Origin: Candidatus Obscuribacterales bacterium
GTDB taxonomy: Bacteria > Cyanobacteriota > Vampirovibrionia > Obscuribacterales > Obscuribacteraceae
Assembly (NCBI GenBank): GCA_020050835.1
Contig: JAGVKB010000101.1
Coordinates: 1 to 64,000, forward strand
Length of the DNA: 64,000 bases
Direction of reading: 5' to 3'
The notes beneath the pieces were generated by a model, which had not been told where the DNA came from, did not search any database, and saw nothing but the letters and a program-made list of their open reading frames with translations. This document shows, piece by piece, positions 55,814-63,636 of the stretch. Positions within the stretch are counted from its first letter, which is position 1. Each line of letters opens with the position of its first letter. Position numbers and translations under genes: made by a program.

Positions 55814-56941
55814 ATGGTCACTTTAGTGATCGCCTTGAGCGGCCTGTCCGGGCTCGCTCTGTTTCTGTTGCTCGTGGTTGCCTTCTTCTTCGTTGCCAGA
55901 GTGCTGGCGCGCCGGTCTTCGGATTTCGATTCGACGGCCCATGAGGGAAAGGCGCAAACTCACAATTGCAAGTTCGACCGCGATGAGGTTCGGCGCACCG
56001 AGTCGCAGCCTCGCCCGCGGGAGATTCTGCCCCACTCCGCCGCTCCCGATCCGCGCGTGGCAGCCTTGCTCGGCAACGTGCAGGCTGCCGAAGTGCTCGA
56101 GATGCTGCGCGCGCTGACCGGTGAGAAGCCGGTAACCGCTGGCGGCAAGACTGGCACAATCGCCAGCCGTAACACGTACAGCAAGGACATCGATTTCGCG
56201 ATGACCTACCTCGAGGAGCACTATCGAGCGCTCGGGCTCAATCCGGTGCGCGACCCCTACAAGGTTCGCGGCAAGACCTACTACAACCTGGTGGTCGAGA
56301 TCCCGGGTACGGTCAATCCGGAGAAGGTGTTGATCGTGGGGTCTCACCTGGACTCGACCGCCGGTGACACCTGGCGTGCAGAGGCGGTCGCTCCCGGAGC
56401 TGACGACGATGGCTCGGGTACCGCCGCCTTGGCCGAGCTGGCTCGGAAAATTGCCGGTTTGTCGCTTGGCTGCACCGTTCGTCTCGTCCACTTCACCGGT
56501 GAAGAGCAGGGGCTGTGGGGCAGCTACGCGTATGCCGACAAGGTGTACAAGGCCAACACCAACGTGATCGCCATGATCCAGCTGGACATGGTCGGCTACT
56601 GCGCGAAGCCTGGCAATCGCCTGGACATTCATGATGAAGCCAATCGCAACGGCTCGCACGCGTTGTATGTGCGTTTTGCCGGCAACGTCTCGCGCTATGG
56701 GCTGAATCTCAATCCGTTCGACACGCACAACAAGGCTGTGAAGGATCGCAGCGACCATGCCGGCTTCCTGGACCGCGGCTATCGGTGCTTGTGCATCTCG
56801 GAGGAGTTCACGGACAGCGGTTTCAATCCCAACTACCACTCGACCGGAGATCGGGTTGCCACGCTCAACCTGCCCTTCCTGGTTGAGGTGATCCGGTTGT
56901 TGATCGCCACTGTGGCCGACCTGGCCGAAATCCAGCCGTAA
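55814..56941 (+). CDS. M28-family zinc aminopeptidase, membrane-anchored
   Basis: The 375-residue protein has an N-terminal membrane helix (about 3-30), a polar linker, and an M28 catalytic domain from about residue 95. Two-zinc ligands and catalytic residues are all present: His178 and Asp180 (GSHLDS), the bridging Asp in GADDDGSG (about 197), Glu230-Glu231 (FTGEEQGLWGS), Asp258 (LDMVGY) and His342 (YHSTGD). It probably cleaves N-terminal residues outside the cytoplasm. Codon use is clearly more GC-rich than in upstream genes (GAG, CTG, ATC, GTC favoured), shared with corA, which hints at acquisition. AAAGGA lies 9 bases before the ATG. Confidence 0.9.
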   Translation: MVTLVIALSGLSGLALFLLLVVAFFFVARVLARRSSDFDSTAHEGKAQTHNCKFDRDEVRRTESQPRPREILPHSAAPDPRVAALLGNVQAAEVLEMLRALTGEKPVTAGGKTGTIASRNTYSKDIDFAMTYLEEHYRALGLNPVRDPYKVRGKTYYNLVVEIPGTVNPEKVLIVGSHLDSTAGDTWRAEAVAPGADDDGSGTAALAELARKIAGLSLGCTVRLVHFTGEEQGLWGSYAYADKVYKANTNVIAMIQLDMVGYCAKPGNRLDIHDEANRNGSHALYVRFAGNVSRYGLNLNPFDTHNKAVKDRSDHAGFLDRGYRCLCISEEFTDSGFNPNYHSTGDRVATLNLPFLVEVIRLLIATVADLAEIQP

Positions 56942-56950
56942 CCGTTGGCG

Positions 56951-56990
56951 CAACCCCGGGGCGCTCGAACCTCGATCTGCCCCGGGGTTG
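56951..56990 (+). terminator. GC-rich hairpin after the M28 peptidase gene
   Basis: CAACCCCGGGGC / GCCCCGGGGTTG are perfect 12-bp arms with a 16-base loop, starting 10 bases after the stop. Only TCC follows, so termination is likely but not a textbook case. Confidence 0.5.
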
Positions 56991-57066
56991 TCCACCTTCG
57001 CATTCTCGAATCAAGAGTCGGTCAACTCCGACGACTGCTGGCTGGCTAAAGAAGGGAGATGTAAAG

Positions 57067-58197
57067 ATGAATCACGTAACAGACGGGCGCGTGCCGCCCG
57101 ATCCGGAGATCCGACCGGGAAAGCCTGGTGTTGCTTCCCTGTCCCCTGGAGCGCTCTACCCGAACATCGAAGTGACAGCTTACAACCAGGATGAACTGGT
57201 GGTAGCCAAGCTCGAGAGCTTTGAGGAGATTCGTCCGCTGCTCGATAAGTTTTCAGTAACCTGGTTGAACGTCGATGGACCGGCCAGCGCTGAAGTTCTG
57301 GCTGAGATCGGAAAGACCTTCGGCTTGCATCACCTGGCGCTCGAGGACGTTGCGCGCGGCAATCAGCGCGTCAAGGTTGAGCTCTACAAGGACCATTTCT
57401 TCATTGTGGCGCGCATGATTTCGCCTGACCGGAAACTGGAGATCGAACAACTCAGCCTCTTTTTCGGTGAGAAGTTCGTGATCACCTTTCAGGAGCGTCC
57501 CGGTGGCGACTGTCTCGGTTCGGTTCGAGACCGGTTGCGCAAGGACGTGCACTCAATCCGCGCCGCCAAGGCTGACCATCTGGCCTATGCCATTCTCGAT
57601 GCGGCAATCGACGGCTATATGCCGGCGGTCGACAACATCCTCGAGCGGCTTGAGGTGTTGGACGCCGAAATCGTCAAGAAGCTGGACAGCCGAATGCCGG
57701 CCAAGATTCACGCCATCAAGGACGAAGTGCTGACTCTCCGCCGGGCGGTCCGTCCGCTTCGCGATGCCGTAAATCAACTCATTCGTGACGGCGGAACATT
57801 GGTTTCGCCCGATACGCGGATGGCTTTGCGCGACTGCTACGACCATACGATCCGCCTGATCGATGACATCGAGATGGCGCGAGAAAAGTGCGATGCCAAT
57901 CGGGACTTGCACATGGTGAGCATCAACAATCGGTTAAGCGAAGTGATGCGGGTGCTGACGATTATCACCGTCATCTTCACGCCGCCGATCTTCATTGCCG
58001 GCATCTACGGGATGAATTTCAATCCGGAGAAGTCGCCGCTCAACATGCCGGAGCTCAATTGGTTCTGGGGTTATCCTTTTGCTCTGGGCTTGATGGTCGT
58101 GCTCGACATCGCGCTTTTGGTCTTCCTCTATTACCGAGGGTTGCTGGGCGACTACACGAGTTCGCGCAGCGAGAGGCGCCAGAAGCGTGATGATTGA
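57067..58197 (+). CDS. corA: CorA-family Mg2+/Co2+ channel
   Basis: This 376-residue CorA has a large cytoplasmic N-terminal alpha/beta domain (about 30-250), a long stalk helix (about 255-305) and two C-terminal helices. The selectivity motif is YGMN with Gly315-Met316-Asn317, followed by the periplasmic loop and FALGLMVVLDIALLVFLYYR. The basic tail RSERRQKR lies inside the cell. It forms pentamers in known members. Ribosome site GGGAG lies 9 bases before the ATG. It shares GC-rich codon use with the M28 gene upstream and is separated from it by a hairpin, so it is probably a separate transcript. Confidence 0.94.
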   Translation: MNHVTDGRVPPDPEIRPGKPGVASLSPGALYPNIEVTAYNQDELVVAKLESFEEIRPLLDKFSVTWLNVDGPASAEVLAEIGKTFGLHHLALEDVARGNQRVKVELYKDHFFIVARMISPDRKLEIEQLSLFFGEKFVITFQERPGGDCLGSVRDRLRKDVHSIRAAKADHLAYAILDAAIDGYMPAVDNILERLEVLDAEIVKKLDSRMPAKIHAIKDEVLTLRRAVRPLRDAVNQLIRDGGTLVSPDTRMALRDCYDHTIRLIDDIEMAREKCDANRDLHMVSINNRLSEVMRVLTIITVIFTPPIFIAGIYGMNFNPEKSPLNMPELNWFWGYPFALGLMVVLDIALLVFLYYRGLLGDYTSSRSERRQKRDD

Positions 58198-58235
58198 TGT
58201 CGCCTGCGGAGTGGTCTGTGTCTGTGTTTGATTGC

Positions 58236-58288
58236 AAACGGACGGAATTGGATTGGGGTCGGTCGACCTCGACTTTTCCGTCCGTTTT
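58236..58288 (+). terminator. rho-independent terminator of corA
   Basis: AAACGGACGGAA / TTCCGTCCGTTT (58236-58247 and 58276-58287) flank a 28-base loop with its own GGTCGACC core. The stem is followed by TTGCTT. Confidence 0.65.
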
Positions 58289-58464
58289 GCTTCATGTTCG
58301 TAATACTAAAGGAGGTAGTAAATAAATCATCCCCGCGGCCGATCCACGCACTCTGCTGGACCGGCTCGAGCATTCCAACTATTTCAGACCTCCTTGCCAA
58401 GTTTGCAATAGCAACCGTCAGCCTGTACGCTAGCCACTGTTTCAAATGTTTCGAAGGAACAGCA

Positions 58465-60276
58465 GTGCGCACGTTCATCTCCTTACTTCTCCTGGCCGCT
58501 ACCTGCATGCATCCGGTTCTGGCCGGTCCGGCCACCGGTGGTGGCAGCGGCGGTATTAAATGGGAGCCCTGGTCCGACGCTGCTTTTGAGCGGGCAAGAA
58601 GGGACAATCGTTGCGTGTTGCTAGATCTCGAGGCGGTTTGGTGCCATTGGTGCCATGTTATGGACGAAAAGACATACAGCGATCCTGCCGTCACCAAAGT
58701 GATCAATCAGCATTTCGTTGCCTTGAAAGTGGATCAAGACGCCCGTCCTGATCTTTCTCACCGCTATGAAGAGTATGGCTGGCCCGCCACGATTATCTTC
58801 AACGGCAGGGGGCAGGAGCTTGCGAAGAGGTCCGGCTATATCGCCTCTGATGAGATGTTGAGTTTGCTGCAAGGGTTAGTCAAGAAGCCTGTTCCGGAGG
58901 AGGGCACTCCGGCCCGCGCCGTCAAGTTCGGCAAAGATGCATTCCTGTCCGCGGCTTTGATCAAGGAGCTGCGCTCCCGCTTTTTCAGCAATTACGACAC
59001 TGCCCGCGGTGGTTGGGGCAAGGCGCCTGACGGGCAAAAGTTTTTGGATTGGGACACGATTGAGTATTGCCTCGCCCGGGCCAAGGCCGGCGACAAGCAG
59101 TGCGAACGGATGGCCAAAGAGACGCTCAAGAACCAGTTGAAGCTGGTCGACCCGGTCTGGGGTGGTGTCTATCAATACTCGACTCACGGCGACTGGAATC
59201 ATCCGCATTTCGAAAAGATCATGCAGATGCAGGCTGAAAACATGCGAATTTATTCGCAGGCATATCTGCTTTGGCATGATCCGATCTTTCTCAGCACGGC
59301 TGAAAAGATAGACAGTTACCTGAAGACATTTCTGAGCAGCGCCGATGGTGCTTTCTATACCAGTCAGGATGCCGATCTCGTCAAAGCGCAGCACGGCGCG
59401 GAATTTTTCAAACTCGGCGATGCCCAGCGACGGCAGAAAGGCATCCCGCGCATCGATAAACACATTTACGCGCGCGAAAACGGTTGGGCGATCAATGCTT
59501 TGTCCGCGCTTTATGCAGCCAGCGGCGATCAACAGTACCTGGAGCAAGCAAAAAAAGCTGCGCAATGGGTGCTTTCCAATCGGGCTGTCAATGGTGGTGG
59601 ATTCCGCCACGATGCCGCCGATGCCGCCGGTCCCTATCTCGGCGACACGCTGGCGATGGGGCGAGCGCTGCTTGCTCTCTACGGAGTTTCCGGCGATCGA
59701 AAGTGGTTGGCCGCCGCCGAGCAATGCGCCGACTTTATTGCCAAGCATTTCAAGGAGGCTTCGACGGATGGACAGTCAGCCGGCTTTGCCACTGCGGATC
59801 TCACCCGCTCGACTATTCATCGTCCCTTGCCGGTGCTGGAAGAAAACGTCATGGTGGCGCGCTTCGCCAATTCTCTTTATCGCTATGATGGCAAGCTGAT
59901 TTACCGCCAGTTGGCTGAGCATGCAATGCGCTATTTAGCGACGCCAACAATTGCTAATCAGCGAATTTACCTGGTGGCAGGGATTCTGCTAGCCGATAGT
60001 GAGCTGGCAACCGAGCCGGCTCATATTACCGTCGTCGGGCGTAAAGACGACCCGCAAGCGCAAGCGTTGTTTCGAGCTGCCATAAGCTATCCGGCTGTCT
60101 ACAAACGAGTCGATTGGTGGGACAGGCGAGAGGGACCATTGCCGAATATGGATGTCGAGTTTCCGGATATGAATAAGGCTGCAGCGTTTGCTTGCGCCAA
60201 CAAGCGATGTTCATTGCCGGTGTTGAAGCCTGACGGGATTGCGGTGATGGTCGACCGCTTGACTGGCCGGTCTTAA
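58465..60276 (+). CDS. exported DUF255 (YyaL/SPATA20-like) thioredoxin-fold protein
   Basis: Translation is set at the GTG at 58465 (AAGGA about 7 bases upstream), giving 603 residues with a signal peptide (MRTFISLLLLAATCMHPVLA). An open frame back to 58228 adds unlikely sequence. The N-terminal thioredoxin-like domain has the family motif WCHWCHVM with Cys60 and Cys63, preceded by WEPWSDAAFERARRDNR. The rest is an (alpha/alpha)6-barrel-like part as in YyaL. Most family members are cytoplasmic and longer (about 650-700 aa); export is unusual. Redox or carbohydrate-related roles are suggested for the family but unproven. It is first in a run of same-strand genes to 63530. Confidence 0.85.
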   Translation: MRTFISLLLLAATCMHPVLAGPATGGGSGGIKWEPWSDAAFERARRDNRCVLLDLEAVWCHWCHVMDEKTYSDPAVTKVINQHFVALKVDQDARPDLSHRYEEYGWPATIIFNGRGQELAKRSGYIASDEMLSLLQGLVKKPVPEEGTPARAVKFGKDAFLSAALIKELRSRFFSNYDTARGGWGKAPDGQKFLDWDTIEYCLARAKAGDKQCERMAKETLKNQLKLVDPVWGGVYQYSTHGDWNHPHFEKIMQMQAENMRIYSQAYLLWHDPIFLSTAEKIDSYLKTFLSSADGAFYTSQDADLVKAQHGAEFFKLGDAQRRQKGIPRIDKHIYARENGWAINALSALYAASGDQQYLEQAKKAAQWVLSNRAVNGGGFRHDAADAAGPYLGDTLAMGRALLALYGVSGDRKWLAAAEQCADFIAKHFKEASTDGQSAGFATADLTRSTIHRPLPVLEENVMVARFANSLYRYDGKLIYRQLAEHAMRYLATPTIANQRIYLVAGILLADSELATEPAHITVVGRKDDPQAQALFRAAISYPAVYKRVDWWDRREGPLPNMDVEFPDMNKAAAFACANKRCSLPVLKPDGIAVMVDRLTGRS

Positions 60277-60347
60277 GTGCTACTTCGAATGCAAAGAAGA
60301 TAATGTAAGAGCGGTGGAAAGATCTTATGTGATCGGAGGGAGGATTA

Positions 60348-60596
60348 ATGAGCGAGCCGGAGATAGCAGACCGTAAGCCTGCAATTGTAAAGCTGGCAGC
60401 TGGTACTTATAAGTGGTGCCGTTGCGGACGATCGAAAAATCAACCTTTTTGTGATGGTTCCCATGCCGGTACGGATTTCCGTCCGCTAGTCTTTACGCTC
60501 GATCAGGAGCAGACGATCGCCTTGTGCAATTGCAAACACACAGCGCACGAACCGCGATGTGATGGAACCCATTCATCCCTGCCTCCTTCTGAGTAA
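60348..60596 (+). CDS. double CDGSH iron-sulfur protein, 82 aa
   Basis: There are two CDGSH-type 2Fe-2S sites. The first uses Cys24, Cys26, Cys35 and His39 (WCRCGRSKNQPFCDGSH). The second uses Cys60, Cys62, Cys71 and His75 (LCNCKHTAHEPRCDGTH). This is the small two-motif form (CISD3/MiNT-like). The Cys3-His clusters in known members are redox-active and labile. The ribosome site is strong (GGAGGGAGGATTA before the ATG). It lies 71 bases after the DUF255 gene, and its stop is one base before the next ATG, so it is coupled to the DUF547 gene. There is no export signal. Confidence 0.93.
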   Translation: MSEPEIADRKPAIVKLAAGTYKWCRCGRSKNQPFCDGSHAGTDFRPLVFTLDQEQTIALCNCKHTAHEPRCDGTHSSLPPSE

Positions 60597-60597
60597 A

Positions 60598-61446
60598 ATG
60601 CGTCCGGCTAAGTTTTTGAGCATAAGCACGGGATTTTTAAGTCCTGTGCTTATGCTGCTGCTGTGTCTGGCGATTCCGGCTCAAGCCGCTTTCGACCAGA
60701 GCCACCGGTTGTTGAGCGCAGAGCTGAAGAAGTATGCAGACAAGAAGGGGATTCACTACCGGATGTGGAAGGAGCACCCGGAACTGCTTGATAAATATCT
60801 GTCGGGGTTGGCCGACGTCAGCCCCGACGAGTATCAGCAGTTCTCTCCGGACCAGAAGAAGGCCTTCTGGATAAATGCCTACAATTCGATCATTATTAGA
60901 ATCGTACTCGACCATTATCCGGTTCATGGCACCAAGGCATACTATCCTCCAAACAGTGCAAGACAGATTCCCAATCTCTGGGAGGTATTCAAGTACAAAG
61001 TGGCCGGTCAGGAAATCAATCTATACGACATCGAACACAAGATTATTCGAAGGGAGTTCAAGGATCCGCGCATGCATTTTGCAGTAGTCTGTGCAGCCAG
61101 AGGTTGTCCTACGCTCGCTGACTCGGCTTATACCGGCGGACGACTTGAAGACGATCTCAATCTTGCAGCGCAAAGATACATGACGGATTCCAATCATGTT
61201 CAATACGATCCCGAACACAATGTCATAAAGGTCTCAAAGCTCTTCCAGTGGTTCCCGCTCGATTTTTTACTGGCTAGCGCCCCTGCGAAGATGCCGATGC
61301 CACCGCCTGCTGATGACGAAATTGTCTTTAATTATGCGCTTGCCTTTGCTCCCAGGGAGATTCGGGAAAAGTATGCCGACACGAAGAAGGTAGAAGTTGT
61401 ATACCTGCCGTATGATTGGTCGCTCAATGATGCTGATGAACCGTAA
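60598..61446 (+). CDS. exported DUF547 protein
   Basis: The ATG at 60598 gives 282 residues with a signal peptide (about 1-30, LMLLLCLAIPAQA). A longer start at 60559 would overlap the CDGSH gene and spoil the signal. The DUF547 core is clear: QKKAFWINAYNSIIIRIVLDHYP (in two parts), then NLYDIEHKIIRREFKDPRMHFAVVCAARGCPTL, with the conserved Cys pair in CAARGCP, and SKLFQWFPLDF. The function of DUF547 is unknown; members are exported or membrane-linked and often occur near thioredoxin-like proteins. The one-base gap to the CDGSH stop indicates translational coupling. Confidence 0.9.
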   Translation: MRPAKFLSISTGFLSPVLMLLLCLAIPAQAAFDQSHRLLSAELKKYADKKGIHYRMWKEHPELLDKYLSGLADVSPDEYQQFSPDQKKAFWINAYNSIIIRIVLDHYPVHGTKAYYPPNSARQIPNLWEVFKYKVAGQEINLYDIEHKIIRREFKDPRMHFAVVCAARGCPTLADSAYTGGRLEDDLNLAAQRYMTDSNHVQYDPEHNVIKVSKLFQWFPLDFLLASAPAKMPMPPPADDEIVFNYALAFAPREIREKYADTKKVEVVYLPYDWSLNDADEP

Positions 61447-61460
61447 GTGGTGGCATTTTT

Positions 61461-63530
61461 ATGGAAAAACAATCTGATCAGTCAGCCATAAACGAGCTCG
61501 AAATTCCAGGTAGCGAGTTATGGTTTCGCACCCTGGCTGATGCCATCCCCCAAATCGTCTGGAGTTGCTCTGCAGAAGGTGACTGCAATTTCGTCAATCG
61601 CAGCTGGTGCGAGTTTGCCGGTGTTCCCTACGAACAGCTACTCGGCAGCGGTTGGTTCGAGTGCGTGCACCCGGAAGATCGCGAACGCATCTTAAGCATC
61701 TGGCTGACAGCGATCGGCCAGCGCAGTGTCTATGATGTGGAATCTCGCATCAGAGCGCGCGACGGCAGCTATCGCTGGTTTAAGACTCATGCCGCTCCGG
61801 TCTTTGGTGAAGGACAGCAAGTGGTGCGCTGGATCGGGACCGGAGCCGATATTCACAACGAGAAAATTGCACGAGAAGAGCTGGAAAGCGTTCTCGAATT
61901 TCGGGATAGCGAGATTGTCCAGCGTAAGCAGTTAGAAGAGCAGCTTCGCCAGAGCGAGCGCAGGATGTATGCGGTGCTTGACGGCACGATGGCATCTTAT
62001 ATCGGTATGGATTCGAGCGGAGCTATCATCGACTGGAATAAGGAAGCCGAGCGCTGCTTCGGCTGGGCGCGCCAGGAAGTACTAGGCAGGCAGCTGTCAG
62101 AGACGATTGTTCCGGAGCGCTTTCGGCGGGTGCACGGCCAGGGAATCAGAGCAATTCTTGAAGATCAGGAAGGCCGGCTGATCAGTCGAAGAGTCGAGAT
62201 GACGGCGCTCAGACGAGATGGTCATGAGTTTCCGGTCGATATGGAGCTCCTGGCTGTGCACGAAGCGGACAGCCATCTCTTTGCTGCTTTCATCAGTGAT
62301 ATCAGCGAACGAAAGCAAGCAGAGCGCCGCCTCGATTTGCAGCATGCGGTAACGGCTGTCCTGGCTCAAAGTGATGCGCTGGTCGAAGCGATGAGAAAGA
62401 TTCTAAAGTGCATCTGCGAAATGGAAGGTTGGAGCTGGGGGGCGCTTTGGACCATCGGCAAAGGCGGAAAGTCTTTGACCTGTGTCCAGAGCTACTTTGC
62501 GGAGAAGGAGCAGCTCGAGGATTTCGATGCCTATATGAAGCAGCTGGAATACAAACCAGGAGAGGATTTGGCTGGCCGGGTCTGGCAAAGCGAACGCACA
62601 ATCATCGTCAAGGAGATCTCGAAAGACGCTCAATTTAGCCAGGCGGCGGCGTGCCGGGCGCAAGGATTCCAGTCGGCCATGGGCTTCCCGCTTGTGGTTC
62701 GAGGGCAAGCGGTTGGTTGTATGGAGTTCATTGGTCATCAGCTGCTCAATTCAGATGAGCGCTTGTCGGTCCTGTTTGATTCTCTTGGTAGCTCGATCGG
62801 TCAGTTTATGGAGCGCAAAAGGGCGGAAGACGATCAATTGAGATTGAGAAAGGAGCGCGAATCCTTTCTGGCCATCCTTGCTCATGACTTGAAGACTCCA
62901 CTGATCGCCGCAGACCAAGTGTTAGGGGCGCTTATTCACGGACAGAGCGGAAGTTTGACTGGGAAGCAGAGTGAAATTCTCACGCTAGTCAAGAAGAGCA
63001 ATTCGGAGTTGCTGGAGATGATTCAAGAAGTGTTGGAGGTTTATCGCTACTCTCGAGGCGATCAACTGCTTCACAAGGAGCCGCTCAATCTCCGAGAATT
63101 AATTCAACAATGTATCAAGACGCTGCTTCCAGTTGCTAAGGAAAAGGGCGCCGCGATCAGATTCGAATCGACCGAGCCATGCCCGCGTATTCACGCCGAT
63201 CGGTCGGCTGCGCGCCACCTGTTCATGAACTTGATCTGGAATGGGCTCAAGTTTACGCGAGCAAAGGGCGATATTGAGATCTCAATTGAACCAGAAAGCG
63301 ATGATGTCGTTATTAGGGTAAAGGATTCCGGAGAGGGGATAGAACAGGCTGACCTCGAAAAACTGTTCGAGCCGTTTTGGCGAGGAGCTTCCGGTAAGTT
63401 GCGAGCTGGTGGCAGCGGCTTAGGTCTCTACCTCTGCCGGCAGATTGTCGAATCGCACGGCGGCAAGATCGAGTGTGCGAGTGCAGTCGGAGTGGGCACC
63501 GTATTCAGCATCACCTTTCCGGCCTGCTAG
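61461..63530 (+). CDS. PAS-PAS-GAF hybrid sensor histidine kinase, soluble
   Basis: The product is 689 residues with no membrane segment. PAS domain 1 with PAC is at about 20-135 (WFRTLADAIPQIVWSCSAEG; YRWFKTHAAPVFGEGQ). A short coiled coil follows, then PAS 2 at about 170-290 (MYAVLDGTMASYIGMDSSG). GAF is at about 295-455, HisKA holds His475 (LAILAHDLKTPLIAA), and the ATPase domain is at about 570-685 (NLIWNGLKFT, DSGEGIEQ, GGSGLGLYLC). It starts 14 bases after the DUF547 stop, so it is probably co-transcribed. The cognate regulator may be the convergent LuxR-type gene at the window end, but no direct evidence shows this. Confidence 0.9.
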   Translation: MEKQSDQSAINELEIPGSELWFRTLADAIPQIVWSCSAEGDCNFVNRSWCEFAGVPYEQLLGSGWFECVHPEDRERILSIWLTAIGQRSVYDVESRIRARDGSYRWFKTHAAPVFGEGQQVVRWIGTGADIHNEKIAREELESVLEFRDSEIVQRKQLEEQLRQSERRMYAVLDGTMASYIGMDSSGAIIDWNKEAERCFGWARQEVLGRQLSETIVPERFRRVHGQGIRAILEDQEGRLISRRVEMTALRRDGHEFPVDMELLAVHEADSHLFAAFISDISERKQAERRLDLQHAVTAVLAQSDALVEAMRKILKCICEMEGWSWGALWTIGKGGKSLTCVQSYFAEKEQLEDFDAYMKQLEYKPGEDLAGRVWQSERTIIVKEISKDAQFSQAAACRAQGFQSAMGFPLVVRGQAVGCMEFIGHQLLNSDERLSVLFDSLGSSIGQFMERKRAEDDQLRLRKERESFLAILAHDLKTPLIAADQVLGALIHGQSGSLTGKQSEILTLVKKSNSELLEMIQEVLEVYRYSRGDQLLHKEPLNLRELIQQCIKTLLPVAKEKGAAIRFESTEPCPRIHADRSAARHLFMNLIWNGLKFTRAKGDIEISIEPESDDVVIRVKDSGEGIEQADLEKLFEPFWRGASGKLRAGGSGLGLYLCRQIVESHGGKIECASAVGVGTVFSITFPAC

Positions 63531-63570
63531 TAGATTTCCTCTTGCTCGTCGAGCAGAGACTTTTCGGTTG
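63530..63570. repeat. dispersed 41-bp repeat, copy 2
   Basis: GTAGATTTCCTCTTG-y-TCGTC-r-AG... begins at the last base of the kinase stop codon and matches 42290-42330 at 35 of 41 positions. Confidence 0.6.
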
Positions 63571-63575
63571 GGCTT

Positions 63576-63601
63576 AAAAAGTGGCGGCTCTTGTCGCCGC
63601 C
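63576..63601 (-). terminator. rho-independent terminator of the LuxR-type regulator
   Basis: On the minus strand GGCGGC-(7)-GCCGCC is followed by ACTTTTT, 36 bases after the stop of the regulator gene. Confidence 0.7.
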
Positions 63602-63636
63602 CTGTTCTCTCTTGCCGATCTGCTGTCGCAGCGGGT

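Noticed and set aside
58308-58330. Strong ribosome-site sequence AAAGGAGGT at 58308-58316
   Set aside because: No ATG, GTG or TTG follows within a usable distance; it is just after the corA terminator and may be a remnant of a lost small gene.
58228-58464. Longer N-terminus for the DUF255 protein
   Set aside because: The extension runs through the corA terminator hairpin and has no ribosome site; the GTG at 58465 starts a proper signal peptide.
60559-60597. Upstream ATG for the DUF547 protein
   Set aside because: It overlaps the CDGSH gene and places 13 polar residues before the signal peptide; the ATG at 60598 gives a normal export signal.
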